From the NCBI GenBank assembly GCA_024196135.1, contig JAMQCK010000644.1:1-18442 (forward strand): DNA of 18,442 nucleotides, given 5' to 3'. Below the pieces are notes generated by a model, which saw only the letters and a list, made by a program, of their open reading frames with translations, had not been told where the DNA came from and made no database searches. Shown here in pieces: positions 8,850 to 17,783 of this stretch; the stretch's first letter is position 1, and every line of letters begins with the position of its first letter. The translations under genes were made by a program, and so were the position numbers. The DNA comes from Pleurotus ostreatus/Saccharomyces cerevisiae fusant. Lineage: Eukaryota; Opisthokonta.

Positions 8850-8955
8850 CGTTGAGCTGCCCGTGTCCGTGGCAATAGGCGAGCTCGGGAAGACATTGAC
8901 GCTCTTGCGCGGCATCAGGGAGTTGACGAAGGTAAAGGCTGAGATTTGGCGAGAT
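8850..8955 (-). other. Segment 4 of copy A: best-preserved exon-like unit, possible helical repeat
   Basis: This 106-nt segment is bounded by a CACCAG acceptor and a GTGCGC donor and is open over all 35 codons in one frame. The reading contains LYLRQLPDAAQERQC and LPELAYCHGHGQLNG, a spacing of Ala/Leu/Gly resembling a TPR or other 34-36 residue alpha-helical repeat. The same frame in copy C (13339-13445) gives DATQKRQCFQELAQC and in copy D (15346-15448) DATQERQC. The TPR resemblance is my inference; other segments are shifted or contain stops. Confidence 0.3.
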
Positions 8956-9478
8956 CTGGTGACAGGATCAGCGTGAAGAACATACAACTGCCAGTCAGCG
9001 TACCATTGGGCTGCACCATCAGCACCTCAATTAGCAAGCCCGGGATACATTGATGCGCTTGAGAGGCATCATGAGCTTCAACAGATTTCAAGGTGATATC
9101 GAGGTGATATCGAGGAAGGTCAGCGGCAAAAGCAGGCGCGAGAGCCGAGTGGCGGATCATTGAGGCCCCGACGTCGTGGCATTGGGCTACCTCGGGCGAT
9201 ATTGCTCGAATTTGCGAGCCATTGGGAGCTTGAAGGTCGTGTACATGTCGAGCATATCTGACGGTAAAGGTCAGCGACGAAGACACGCCGCACGACTCGA
9301 CGCGAGTGGCTCACCCTTGGGCCGCCCCTCGTCGTGGCATTGAGCTAGCCCGAGAGAACATTGACGGCACTTGCAAGTCGTCGTAGGCGTCGGCGTCGGC
9401 GAAGATAGGGAGTAAGCTGATGGTGGGAGTTGAGGTGAGATGAGGGTGAAAGACAAGAGAGGATGCCCATCAGCGCCG

Positions 9479-9523
9479 CTTATGTATGGGGCCCGCGGGA
9501 ATGCTCGCATGGCGATCACGTGG
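9479..9523 (-). promoter_or_regulatory. Promoter-like module of copy A (TATA-like + CACGTG)
   Basis: On the minus strand CCACGTGA is followed after ~25 bp by CCATACATAAG, a short distance upstream of the first ATG. The same arrangement occurs at the 5' end of each copy, which is why I call it regulatory. CACGTG is a bHLH-type site. Evidence is positional only. Confidence 0.4.
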
Positions 9524-10015
9524 TTGGCTTCGTTCGAGTCTTTGGTACTGCGCAAGATGCAGCGGAAACTGCTTGGAGGTCATGGAACCGTGCACCGTCG
9601 ATCAACTGGATACACGGCATATTTTTTTTTGCCAGTAGAGCCTCCCATCTCTCTCTTAAACGGCGTCCTCATACACCACGCCAGCGTGCTAGTGAATTGA
9701 CAAGTTGAACACGCATCGAGTCCGGTCTACCCGCGGGAGGCTCGCAGGTCGATTCATACACTACGCGATACCCCGATACATACAGCACACTTCACACTAA
9801 GTACATCCGACACCCTACGTACGTCCTTCGGCATTTACATGGGCGAGAGCCAGTGTAGTGTATATAGGCAGATAGTCTTCAGAAGGAGATGAGGAGGAAA
9901 AAATTACCCACTGCCGCCGAAGCGGCGGTAGGGTCCGGTCACCGAGGCGACCGTGTGACGAGTCACCAAAGCGGCCGTCTACTGGGAGCGCACCCCAAGG
10001 TCACGGCCGCGATCC

Positions 10016-10062
10016 CTGAGGAAGAGAACCATCAGCTCACGAGATCTTGTGCGGAGGCATAC
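10016..10062 (-). other. Conserved intron near the 3' end of copy B
   Basis: Donor GTATGC, branch GAGCTGATGG, acceptor CTTCCTCAG, 47 nt; counterpart of 8031-8076. Confidence 0.6.
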
Positions 10063-10128
10063 CGATATAGTCGTGGGGGTGCCGAGTAGATTAGGAAGCT
10101 ATTGCATAGACTGATGCCTTCCCTAGTC

Positions 10129-10177
10129 CTAAGGACGACATCAGCACGGGAACCAGTCACTTAACCCACGCACGCAC
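10129..10177 (-). other. Second conserved 3' intron of copy B
   Basis: Donor GTGCGTGCGTGG, branch GTGCTGATG, acceptor CGTCCTTAG, 49 nt. Counterparts are 8141-8191 in A and 14626-14674 in D. Confidence 0.6.
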
Positions 10178-11587
10178 CTAGGTAATTCTAGAGACTGACT
10201 CGATGCATTTCCGATTGAAGGCTGGCGGGCGCGACGCCTTCAGGTCGGGGATTATGAGAGCATTGCGACTTGAGCGCTAGTCCTTCGTCAAGGTATCGAC
10301 CGTCGAATATCGTAGACGAAGGAGAACATTGGCCTGTCGACCTCATTGCGTCGCCGCGCGGGAGAAGCGCCATTTGACGGCGCCGGTCCTTATTGCGCGT
10401 CATAGTCCGTGTCGGGCTTGCGAGCATTGCAACCCGATAGCTGGGGCTTGAGGTGCTGCATCGACTGAGAGGCGACGTCGACAAAGTCTAATGAAGGAGT
10501 CAGCCAAGGGCGCAAAAATGACGGCGGCAACGCACCATTGAGCTGCCCGTTCTCCGCGTCATTGGGCAAACTCGCGAGGCACCCACGCTATTTCTCCGGC
10601 ATTGACGCTCTTCCATGGCGTCGTAGCGCAATATTGAGCTGTTCATTCGCCATGGCGTTGGCGAGCTCTCCGAAACATTGACGCGCTTGGGCGGCGTCCG
10701 GCATGGAGGACAGTCGTTGACCAAATCTGGTGGCGCCCATTAGCAACGGTAATGCGAAGAGCAGTCGGATAGCGCACCATTGAGCTGGTCGTGCCCGCTC
10801 TATTGGTCTGGCTCCGGAGTAATTGGCCGCGCTGGCGTGGCCTCGGGCATTAATGATGGTAGAGGCCGAGCTTTGACGAGGTCTGACATCGAAGATCAGC
10901 GAGGAGAACAATATGGGATGTCGAGTGGCGCACCATTGGGATGCCCGAACAGCATATCATTGGGCGAACCTGATACATTGGCGCAATTGCGACGCGCCAC
11001 GAAGGTTGAGGAGACGATGTCGAGGAGTTCTGTTGAGGAAGGTCAGCGACGAGGTCATGCGCGCCAGCAGCAAGAGCGCACCATTGAGCTACCCGGTCGC
11101 TGTGGCATCGGGCGTGCTCGAGAAGACATTGATGCTCTTGCCGGCGTCGAGAGGTCCAGCAGATTGCTTGCCGAAGGATCGAGGAGGTCTAGCGGCAAGG
11201 GTAAGCGGTGAGAAAACGCATGGTGGTCGAGTGGCGCACCATGGAGAAGCCCGAGCACGGTGACATTGGGCTATCTCGGAAGATTGCATTGGCACTTGTG
11301 AGCCCATTGAGGGTTTGAAGATCGTTCGCGTGCCGAAGATATCTAGCGGTCAAGGTCAGCGACGACAACATGCCGCGCCACTCGAGTGGCGTACCATTGG
11401 GCTGCCCGCCCGTCGTGGTATTAGGCCAGCCCGGGAGGGCATTGACGGCGCTTGCGAGCCATCGTATTGTCGGTGTAGTCCTGCGGGTCCTTGAGGCTAG
11501 AAGGGGAGAAAGGCGAAGTTCGAGGGTGGGGGCAAGATGAGGGCAAGAGACAAGAAGGGATGCCCATCAAACTCCGAACATGTGCCG

Positions 11588-11628
11588 CTTATGTATGTCG
11601 CCACGGTACCCGCGTGGCTGTCACGTTA
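11588..11628 (-). promoter_or_regulatory. Promoter-like module of copy B (TATA-like + TCACGT)
   Basis: Minus strand: TAACGTGA, then ACATACATAAG just upstream of the ATG at 11565-11567. The E-box core is changed relative to A and C (CACGTT), as in D. Confidence 0.35.
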
Positions 11629-11689
11629 TCTGGTTCTCCATTGTTCGAGTCATTGTACAATGTACTGCGCAAATCACAATGGAAGCTGG

Positions 11690-12055
11690 CTGAAGGAACG
11701 CGGGTGGCCGGGCGTCGTTGGCGGAGAAGATCCCTGTCAAAGGGCGGTGATTGGTCTGCCGTCGAGGCAGTTACCTGAATATATCGCGCGCTTATTCGGA
11801 GAGCTCGAGGACGGTGGTGTGGACTCCAAGGTGTACGCGTCTGGAACACGCGTTCGACGCGCTATAGACGGCCATGACATCGCAGATACCGTCGTGCAAT
11901 TCTCCGGCTGCCCTGCGCGAGGGGGTTCGTCATCTATCGTCGCTGTACAAGGACCCGGTGTATCAGCTGTGCCTCGCAGGCTCTGCCGCATCGACGGAGA
12001 TCACAACTTGCACATGAGGCGTGCCATAACCAGTGTAACGCGCACGTGTTACTGA
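11690..12055 (+). other. Open segment found only between copies B and C
   Basis: A ~370 bp stretch between B and C with no counterpart between A and B or C and D. One plus frame stays open to 12055 and reads protein-like (LPEYIARLFGELEDGG, VRRAIDGHDIADTVVQFSG) with largely GC-ending codons. I found no ATG start of its own and no family. It could be a gene fragment captured when the array duplicated, or the 3' exon of a small gene. The opposite strand is also open, which lowers confidence. Confidence 0.3.
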
Positions 12056-12397
12056 CGTCACGCGTAGAGTATCAAGTTCGAATCACACCAAGAACTCCGC
12101 AGATAAATCGACAGGCTGGAACGCTGCTACATACAGCGCACACAACACAACCTACAGCCAACCAACTACATGTACCCTCTCCTCAGCACCCACAGTGGGA
12201 CGAGCAACCTCAGAGAATATGTATATAGGAAATCTCCTAGAGGAGATGGAGAGGGAAAAATTTACCCACTGCCGCCGAGGCGACAATGAGGAACGGATAG
12301 CCAAGTGACCGTATGGCAAGCCACCAAATTAACCGTTCTCTTGGGCACTGATGTCCAGGTATGGTAATCACGCAAAGGCGAAGTCCGCATAATTATC

Positions 12398-12443
12398 CTG
12401 GGGAGAGCATCGTCAGCCCACGAGCTGCCGTGCGAGCGCTCAC
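12398..12443 (-). other. Conserved intron near the 3' end of copy C
   Basis: Donor GTGAGC, branch GGGCTGACGA, acceptor CTCCCCAG, 46 nt. The donor sequence differs from the other copies yet remains a legal fungal donor. Confidence 0.6.
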
Positions 12444-13973
12444 CGCGTTGAATATAAAGAAAACGGGCGGGGTAAGTGGGGCAGAGGCCCGTCTTGATTA
12501 TCCATCACCTTGGAAAGTCTCAGAGACGATGTCAGGACGCGAGCATTTGCTAGGTATTCTACACACCTTCGATGCACCTTCGATGCCACAGAGCATCCGC
12601 TCTGCTTCAATTCTCCGACGTAGCACAGGCTAGTAGTATTCGTCGACTCGCTGGGCGCATTGTCGCTTGGAGGCACATCGGCGCGACGCCTTGAGGTTGA
12701 CGAAGAGCATATTGCGACTTGGCGCGGGTTATCGAACGCAATAGCGGCAGGCAAATTTAGAGGGCTGATTGGTCGGTCTCATTGCGTCGCCGCGCGGGAT
12801 TACTGCATGGGATGGCGTCGGTCCTAGACCTCTTTGTTCGTCTTCGCGTCTTGATGGTCGATGTTGAGCATTGAAACATTGAGCAGAGCTCTAAGCCAAT
12901 GTCAGTCCGTGTTGGCAGGGAAACAATCGAGCGAACACACCTGGCAGTCCTCGATGGACACGAAAAAAACTTTTCCCTGATCATCAGTGTATTTGGCGGC
13001 GACGCGGCGGCCGTTGAGTGGCGAGTGAGCGTAACATTGATCAAGGGATCTCATTGCCACTGGGGCGCTGGGCTTCAGGTTCCCCACTTCTTGAGAGGTT
13101 GTCGGAGAACTCTGATGACAACAGTCAGTAGCAAGTTCATGCGGAGATAGCGACAACGCACTATTGAGCCGCCCGGTCTCCACGACATTGGGCGAACTCG
13201 TGTGGGTATTGACGCTCATGCGCGACGAGTGCCGCTCTGTACATGTCTCCAAGGCGTCGAGAGGTTAGACGCTGAAACTTGACGGGATCTGGCGAAGCAG
13301 GTCAGCGGCGAGAACATGAAGGATTGACTGTAGCGCACCATTGAGCTGCTCGGTCTCGACGGCATTGGGCGAGCTCCTGGAAACATTGACGCTTTTGCGT
13401 GGCATCGGGTCTTGCAGGAATATCAAGGTCGAGCGTTGGCGATATCTGACAAAGAGGAAGGTCAGCCGCAAGACCATGATGACCAGTCGAATGGCGTGCC
13501 ATTGAGCTACCCGTGTCCGCGGCATTGGGCGAGCTCCCCCCAAGTACTGGCGCTCTTGCATGGCGTCTTAAGGTTGCAAAGATGATGCTGAGGAAATTCT
13601 ACGGTGAGAGCCAGTGGAGAGGGCGTATATGAATTTTGAGTGGCGCACCATCGAGGAGCCTCGGCGTCGTGTCATTGGGCTACCTCGGGAAATATCGCTC
13701 GCATTTGCGAGCCGCTGGAAGCTTGAGGATCGTTTGCGTGTGTCGAAGATAACTAGCGTCCAAGGTCAGAGATGAGGACACGCCGCGCCACTCGAGTGGC
13801 TCACCATTGGGCTGCTCGCTCGTCGTGGCATTGAGCAAGCCCGAGAGAACATCGACGGCACTTGCGAGTCGTCGTCGGTGTCGGTGCAAGGGGAGAAAGC
13901 GGGTGGTGGGATTGGGGGTGAGATGAGGGTGGAGGACAAGAGAGGATGCCCATCAAATCGCGCTAACGCACCG

Positions 13974-14018
13974 CTTATGTATGGCGTCCGCGGGAAAGCT
14001 CGCGTGCTGGTCACGTGA
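13974..14018 (-). promoter_or_regulatory. Promoter-like module of copy C (TATA-like + TCACGTGA)
   Basis: Minus strand: perfect palindrome TCACGTGA (14011-14018), then CCATACATAAG (13974-13984), then the ATG at 13951-13953. Confidence 0.4.
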
Positions 14019-14509
14019 CAAGTTCCGGTTCATTGTTCGAGTCTCCGTACTGCGCAAAATGCCATGGACAATGGAGGCGTAGTGGAGAACCATGGGCGTG
14101 TCTTCAATGATATAGATAGACATATGTCAACCCGTCTTGATAATCAACTTCTTACACGGCGTACTTGTCCTTCACGCCACCATCAAATGACAAGTTGAAC
14201 ACGCGTCGGACTCGATTTACCGCGAGAGGTTCGGAGGTAAATTCATACACCGAAGACCCCGCTACATACAGCATACCTCACACGAAGTACATCCGACACC
14301 TTATATACGTCCTTGGGAATCTGCATGGGCGAGAGCCAGGGCACTGACGTGACAAGTAAATAGGCAGATAATCTCCAGAAGGAGATGGGGAGGAAAAAAT
14401 TGACCACTGTCGCCGAAGCGGCGGTGGGGTCCGGGCACCGAGGTGACCGTATGACAAGCCGCCGAAGCAGCTGTTTACTGGCAGCGCAACGCCCGTTGTA
14501 AAGTATGTT

Positions 14510-14556
14510 CTGCAGGAGAGAACCATCAGCTCGCGAGAACGTGTGCAGGAGCATAC
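14510..14556 (-). other. Conserved intron near the 3' end of copy D
   Basis: Donor GTATGC, branch GAGCTGATGG, acceptor CTCCTGCAG, 47 nt. Confidence 0.6.
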
Positions 14557-14625
14557 CGATGCAGTCGTGAGGGTGTCAACCAGAGTAGGAAGCTGTTGCA
14601 TATAGACCCTTCGCCCTCGTTATTA

Positions 14626-14674
14626 CTGAGAAAGACATCAGCATGCAAAAGACTGCCATAGTTCACGCACACAC
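14626..14674 (-). other. Second conserved 3' intron of copy D
   Basis: Donor GTGTGTGCGTG, branch ATGCTGATG, acceptor TTTCTCAG, 49 nt; counterpart of 10129-10177. Confidence 0.55.
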
Positions 14675-16097
14675 TTAAGTAATGCCATTACCTCTCGCGA
14701 CTGACTTGATGCATTGCCGATTGAAGGCGGAGTGGCGCGACGCTGTGAGGTCGACGCATGTCGCATTGCGAGTTTGGCGCTGGTCCCTCGCTGGGGCATT
14801 GACAGTTGAATGTCGTAGACGAGGGAAAACATTGGCCTGCCGACCTCATTGCGTTGCCGCGCGGGAGGGGTTCCATTGGACGGCGCCGGTCCTTCGTTTC
14901 GCGTTGCGATGGCCGGTGTCGAGTTCACAACATTGCCACTTGGTGGCCGGGGCTTAAGGTGCTGTATCGTTCGCGAGGCGATCTCGGAGAAATCTTATAG
15001 AGACAGTTAGCAAAGAGGGTAAGAGACGACGGTGGTGACGCACCATTGAGCAGCCCGGTCTTCGCGTCATGGGGCGAGTTCGCGTGGTCATTGACGCTCT
15101 CGCGCTATATCGGGCCGGTGACGAAGATAGAAGCCGGGAGTCGAGGAGAACTGAGGACAAAGGTCAACTGGCGGACACGAAGGACAGTGGGATCACGCAC
15201 CATCGGGCTACCCGGTCGCCGTGGCAGTGGGCTCAGCCACTACATTGATGCATGTACGACGCATCGTGACGGTGAGAAGGCCAGGTCGATACAATCTGAG
15301 AACGATGATCAGTGAAAAGCACACGCGCAACAACCGGCGGCGCACCATTGAGCTGCCCGTGTCCACCATTAGGCGAGCTCCGGGGACATTGACGCTCTTG
15401 CGTGGCGTCGCGGCGTTGGTGAGGAAGAAAGCTGAGCCGTGACGAGAGCTGGTGATGGGTCAGCGTGAAAGAACATGGAGAACTGTCGGGTGGCGTACCA
15501 TTGGGCTGCCCGTAAAGCATGCCATTGGACGAGCCCGGGATACATTGACGCGCTTGCGAGGTCTATCGAGGTGGATCAGTGACGAGACCACGTGTCGTAG
15601 TCAAGTGGCGCACCATTGAGGTGCCCGTTCGCAGTGGCATTGGACTACCTCGAGAAACGTTGATGCACTTGCCAGCATCGTAGGCGTGGGCGGAGTTCTT
15701 GGCTGGCACTCCAAGCCATATTCATCTGACGCTGGGGTTCAGCAACGAATCTGCGTATGATCGACGAGTGGCGCACCATTGAGGAGCCCGGACCCAGTAG
15801 CATTGGGCTACCTCGGGAGAGATTGTTGGCGCTTGCGAGCCGCTTTGGGGGTTTGAAGGCCGTTTGCGTGTTGAGGATACCTGGCGGTGACGTTAAACGG
15901 CGAAGTCACGACATGCCTCTCGATTGGCGTACCATTGGGCTGCCCGCCAGGCGTGGCATTGAGCTGGCCCGAGAGGACATTGACGGCGCTTGCGAGCCAT
16001 CGGGACGTCGGCGTCGGTGTCCACGTCGGGTGTCGGGGTTCCTGGGATGAGGGTCAGAAACAAGAGACGATGCACATCAATTCGCAAACGCGCACCG

Positions 16098-16174
16098 CTT
16101 ATGTAGGGCGCCTTTCGAACTCCGCTGTGCCATCAGAGTCCAAAAGGGGAAAACCCGGCGTGGCGGTCACGTTA
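16098..16174 (-). promoter_or_regulatory. Promoter-like module of copy D (TATA-like + TCACGT)
   Basis: Minus strand: TAACGTGA (16167-16174) and CCCTACATAAG (16098-16108), further apart than in A-C. The same two boxes mark the 5' end of every copy. Confidence 0.35.
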
Positions 16175-16351
16175 CCGGCCTCATCTCTGTTCAAGTTACT
16201 GTATTGTACTGTGTCAACGGGAACGCACATCCCGGTATGTCTGGGTGGGATATTTAGCTTAGAGAAGAGTCGAAGATGGTATCACGCACTGAGGATATAT
16301 AGGCCATCTCAAAATAGGTCAGAGTATTCGACACGCAAGAAAGATACGACG

Positions 16352-16381
16352 CATCAGGAAAAGCGTATGTAGGTGATTGAC
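16352..16381 (+). repeat. Inverted repeat, left arm
   Basis: Begins CATCAGGAAAAGCGTATG; pairs with 18413-18442 with four mismatches in 30. Confidence 0.7.
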
Positions 16382-17504
16382 GCAGATCATCGAGTGTTGA
16401 CGGAAAGGATCGCAAATCTTGACAAATTTCGGTTCAAAGCGGAAATTGGTGATGATTGACCGACCCGCTTGAAAATCATCTTGGATTTGCGGACTTTGGG
16501 TATAAATTTGTGGCATCTATAGTCACAATGAGGAACATATTTATGCACAGTGTAATATGATAGAGTAAATATGTGAAGCTGGACAGGGAATTGAGAAGGT
16601 GAAGGAGAAAGCCCAAGTAGCGAGCACGACATCTCTCGTACGCATTGCCACTCGCCTGATATCGAACAGAAAGAGATCCAGGATAGGATGGAGCCTTCGT
16701 AGCTGAAAGTCGAGCGATGCGTCGAGACCACGTGCAGAAGGATAAGGTCAGATCGCGACATTTGCTTGTGATGCTCGTAGAGGCGCACGGTATACGAGGG
16801 ATGAGTGCAACTGGCACAGAAGTGATTGAGGATGCGACGGCTCGGGCTGACATGGTCGGCAACGATCAAGGCGCGAGGTAGGCAGCCAGCCGGTTCAGAG
16901 ATCAGGCAAGACTGCCGCGGGACGCGTGAATTTGGTGCGAAGAGCCATCGCCGAGGACGCGAGGGATACCGTTGTAGGCAGACAAAGCTGCCTCCGAAGA
17001 CAAGGGAAGGCCAGGGTCGTCAAAGGGGGTATATACATTGTTGGAGGATGGGAAGACGGTGCTTTGGTCAAGCGGAATATAGATACGCCCCTAGTTAGCT
17101 AGACCAGCACGGCGGAAGAAACCATCCTACGATGTGAACTTTGTGAAGTCCCGCCAGTACGCCACAAACTCGGAAAGATCCGAATGACGTATACAAGCGC
17201 TGACGTGGCAGAATCCGATCGCTCTTGATCTTGCTCTTGACCACCACCAGGTCGTCGGCAATGTTGCTGCCCACTGCTCTGCCTAACACACGCCAGTGCC
17301 TCCCTCGCGCCATTTACAATATCTGGTCACACCGGTCGCAGGTCTGCTAGAAATGAGATGGTGCACAACCTCGGGTGCGCGCGCACTGTGCCGTCGAGAT
17401 GGAAATTGCGAGCGCCGAGTAGGCCGTACCAGGCCGTACCGTTGACCTCTACGTCGGGTGGTCGATGAAGGGTTCGCACACGGACCGTCGATGCGGAGGG
17501 TCCG
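16382..17504. other. Gene-poor interior of the inverted-repeat segment
   Basis: Overlapping minus-strand open frames over 16387-16869 read partly protein-like (RILNHFCASC, TVRLYEHHKQMSRSD), but two frames compete and neither has motifs or an upstream exon I can place. The DNA is AT-richer at 16400-16580. I would not call a gene here; a decayed coding segment is possible. Confidence 0.35.
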
Positions 17505-17783
17505 CCCTGGTGAGCCCTTTCTTGGCCTTACCTTTGTGTGCTCCTTCCCCACCCCCGTTCGTCCAACCCTTTTACTCTTCATTTTACGCCGTCCGTGCCT
17601 TCCTTCGGCGCACACCGATCTCCTCTACCCCCCCTTTCCCGTCCTTTACCGTGTTGTTGACACCCTCCACCGTCTCCTCTTCTACACTTCCTATTCTCCT
17701 TTCACGCCTCGCCCTTCTTGCACGTGTCGCTTTGTTCGTCTCCACCCGCCCCACATTTCCTTCCTTCGTCCTTTCCTGCCCAG
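17505..17783 (+). promoter_or_regulatory. Pyrimidine-rich leader upstream of a spliced region
   Basis: About 280 bases of strong C+T bias on the plus strand, as is common just upstream of fungal transcription starts and in their 5' leaders. It ends at a splice donor (17784). Long open frames here are low-complexity Ser/Pro/Leu readings caused by the base bias. Confidence 0.4.

Larger units (their letters stand above)
7765..9540 (-). repeat. Tandem array copy A (intron-rich minus-strand unit)
   Basis: Left-most of four related ~2 kb units, to be read on the minus strand. From its 5' end: TCACGTGG (9516-9523), TATA-like CCATACATAAG (9479-9489), first ATG at 9468-9470, then intron-like spacers separating segments whose left edges are 9315, 9158, 9004, 8850, 8696 and 8540 (spacing 154-157 bp). 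Segments 4-6 (8850-8955, 8696-8798, 8540-8646) have intact donors GTGCGC/GTGCGT and CAG acceptors. Segment 2 has lost its donor, and segment 3 has no clear acceptor. Two further introns lie at 8141-8191 and 8031-8076, then the hairpin at 7902-7914 and a T-run. The ATG frame stops within segment 1, so no long protein is encoded from that start. Compared with B and D it lacks one middle segment. Confidence 0.75.
9696..11660 (-). repeat. Tandem array copy B (intron-rich minus-strand unit)
   Basis: Same plan as the other copies. Segment left edges are 11395, 11240, 11082, 10934, 10778, 10632 and 10536, mostly 146-158 bp apart. Segments with both splice sites: 11240-11342, 11082-11188, 10934-11029 and 10778-10882; the donor of 10632 is lost and the next intron looks deleted. 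Acceptors include CTTGCCGCTAG, TCCTCAACAG and TTCGATGTCAG, each preceded by a branch-like CTGAC, CTGAT or CTTAC. The two conserved 3' introns are at 10129-10177 and 10016-10062. The ATG at 11565-11567 opens a frame that stops in segment 1. Its left tail (9696-9880) matches that of copy D, not A or C. Confidence 0.75.
12135..14050 (-). repeat. Tandem array copy C (intron-rich minus-strand unit, partly decayed)
   Basis: Segment left edges are 13805, 13649, 13500, 13339, 13162 and about 13035. The first segment (13805-13953) is the only one of the four copies whose ATG frame stays open to the donor (49 codons, MGILSCPPP start, with TRKCRRC and LAQCHDERAAQ near its end); after splicing, the frame stops in segment 2 (13649-13752). 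Segment 4 (13339-13445, 107 nt) is open in one frame. Decay is visible: donor of 13500-13598 is GC, and that at about 13035 has become TT. One 3' intron (12398-12443) is intact with a GTGAGC donor. The tail resembles A more than B or D. Confidence 0.72.
14188..16200 (-). repeat. Tandem array copy D (best preserved splice structure)
   Basis: Segments, read on the minus strand: 15933-16077, 15777-15880, 15614-15725, 15499-15562, 15346-15448, 15201-15295, 15044-15150, then a longer last block from 14993 downward. All seven intervening introns keep a GT donor (GTACGC, GTGCGC or GTGCGT) and an AG acceptor (CCAG, GTCAG, ATAG, CCAG, TCAG, TCAG, TAAG), most with a CTGAC/CTGAT-like branch 15-25 nt before. 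The 3' introns 14626-14674 and 14510-14556 are also intact. Segment lengths (104, 112, 64, 103, 95, 107) are mostly not multiples of three, the position-equivalent ATG opens only seven codons, and segment 2 carries a stop in the frame continued from segment 1. It therefore looks spliceable but not protein-coding over its length. Confidence 0.78.

Noticed and set aside
7885..14432. Rho-independent terminators at the hairpin + T-run sites
   Set aside because: That mechanism is bacterial; the window is clearly fungal. I kept the hairpins only as a structural observation.
8540..16077. CRISPR array
   Set aside because: Units are ~155 bp, imperfect throughout, with splice signals rather than short identical repeats and unique spacers; the DNA is eukaryotic.
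7900..16100. Many 60-170 codon frames on both strands of the array as individual genes
   Set aside because: They run through intron-like spacers, differ in frame between copies and share only repeat-derived sequence.
16387..16869. Overlapping minus-strand frames of 160 and 128 codons
   Set aside because: Two frames compete, no domain is recognisable, and splice partners could not be placed.
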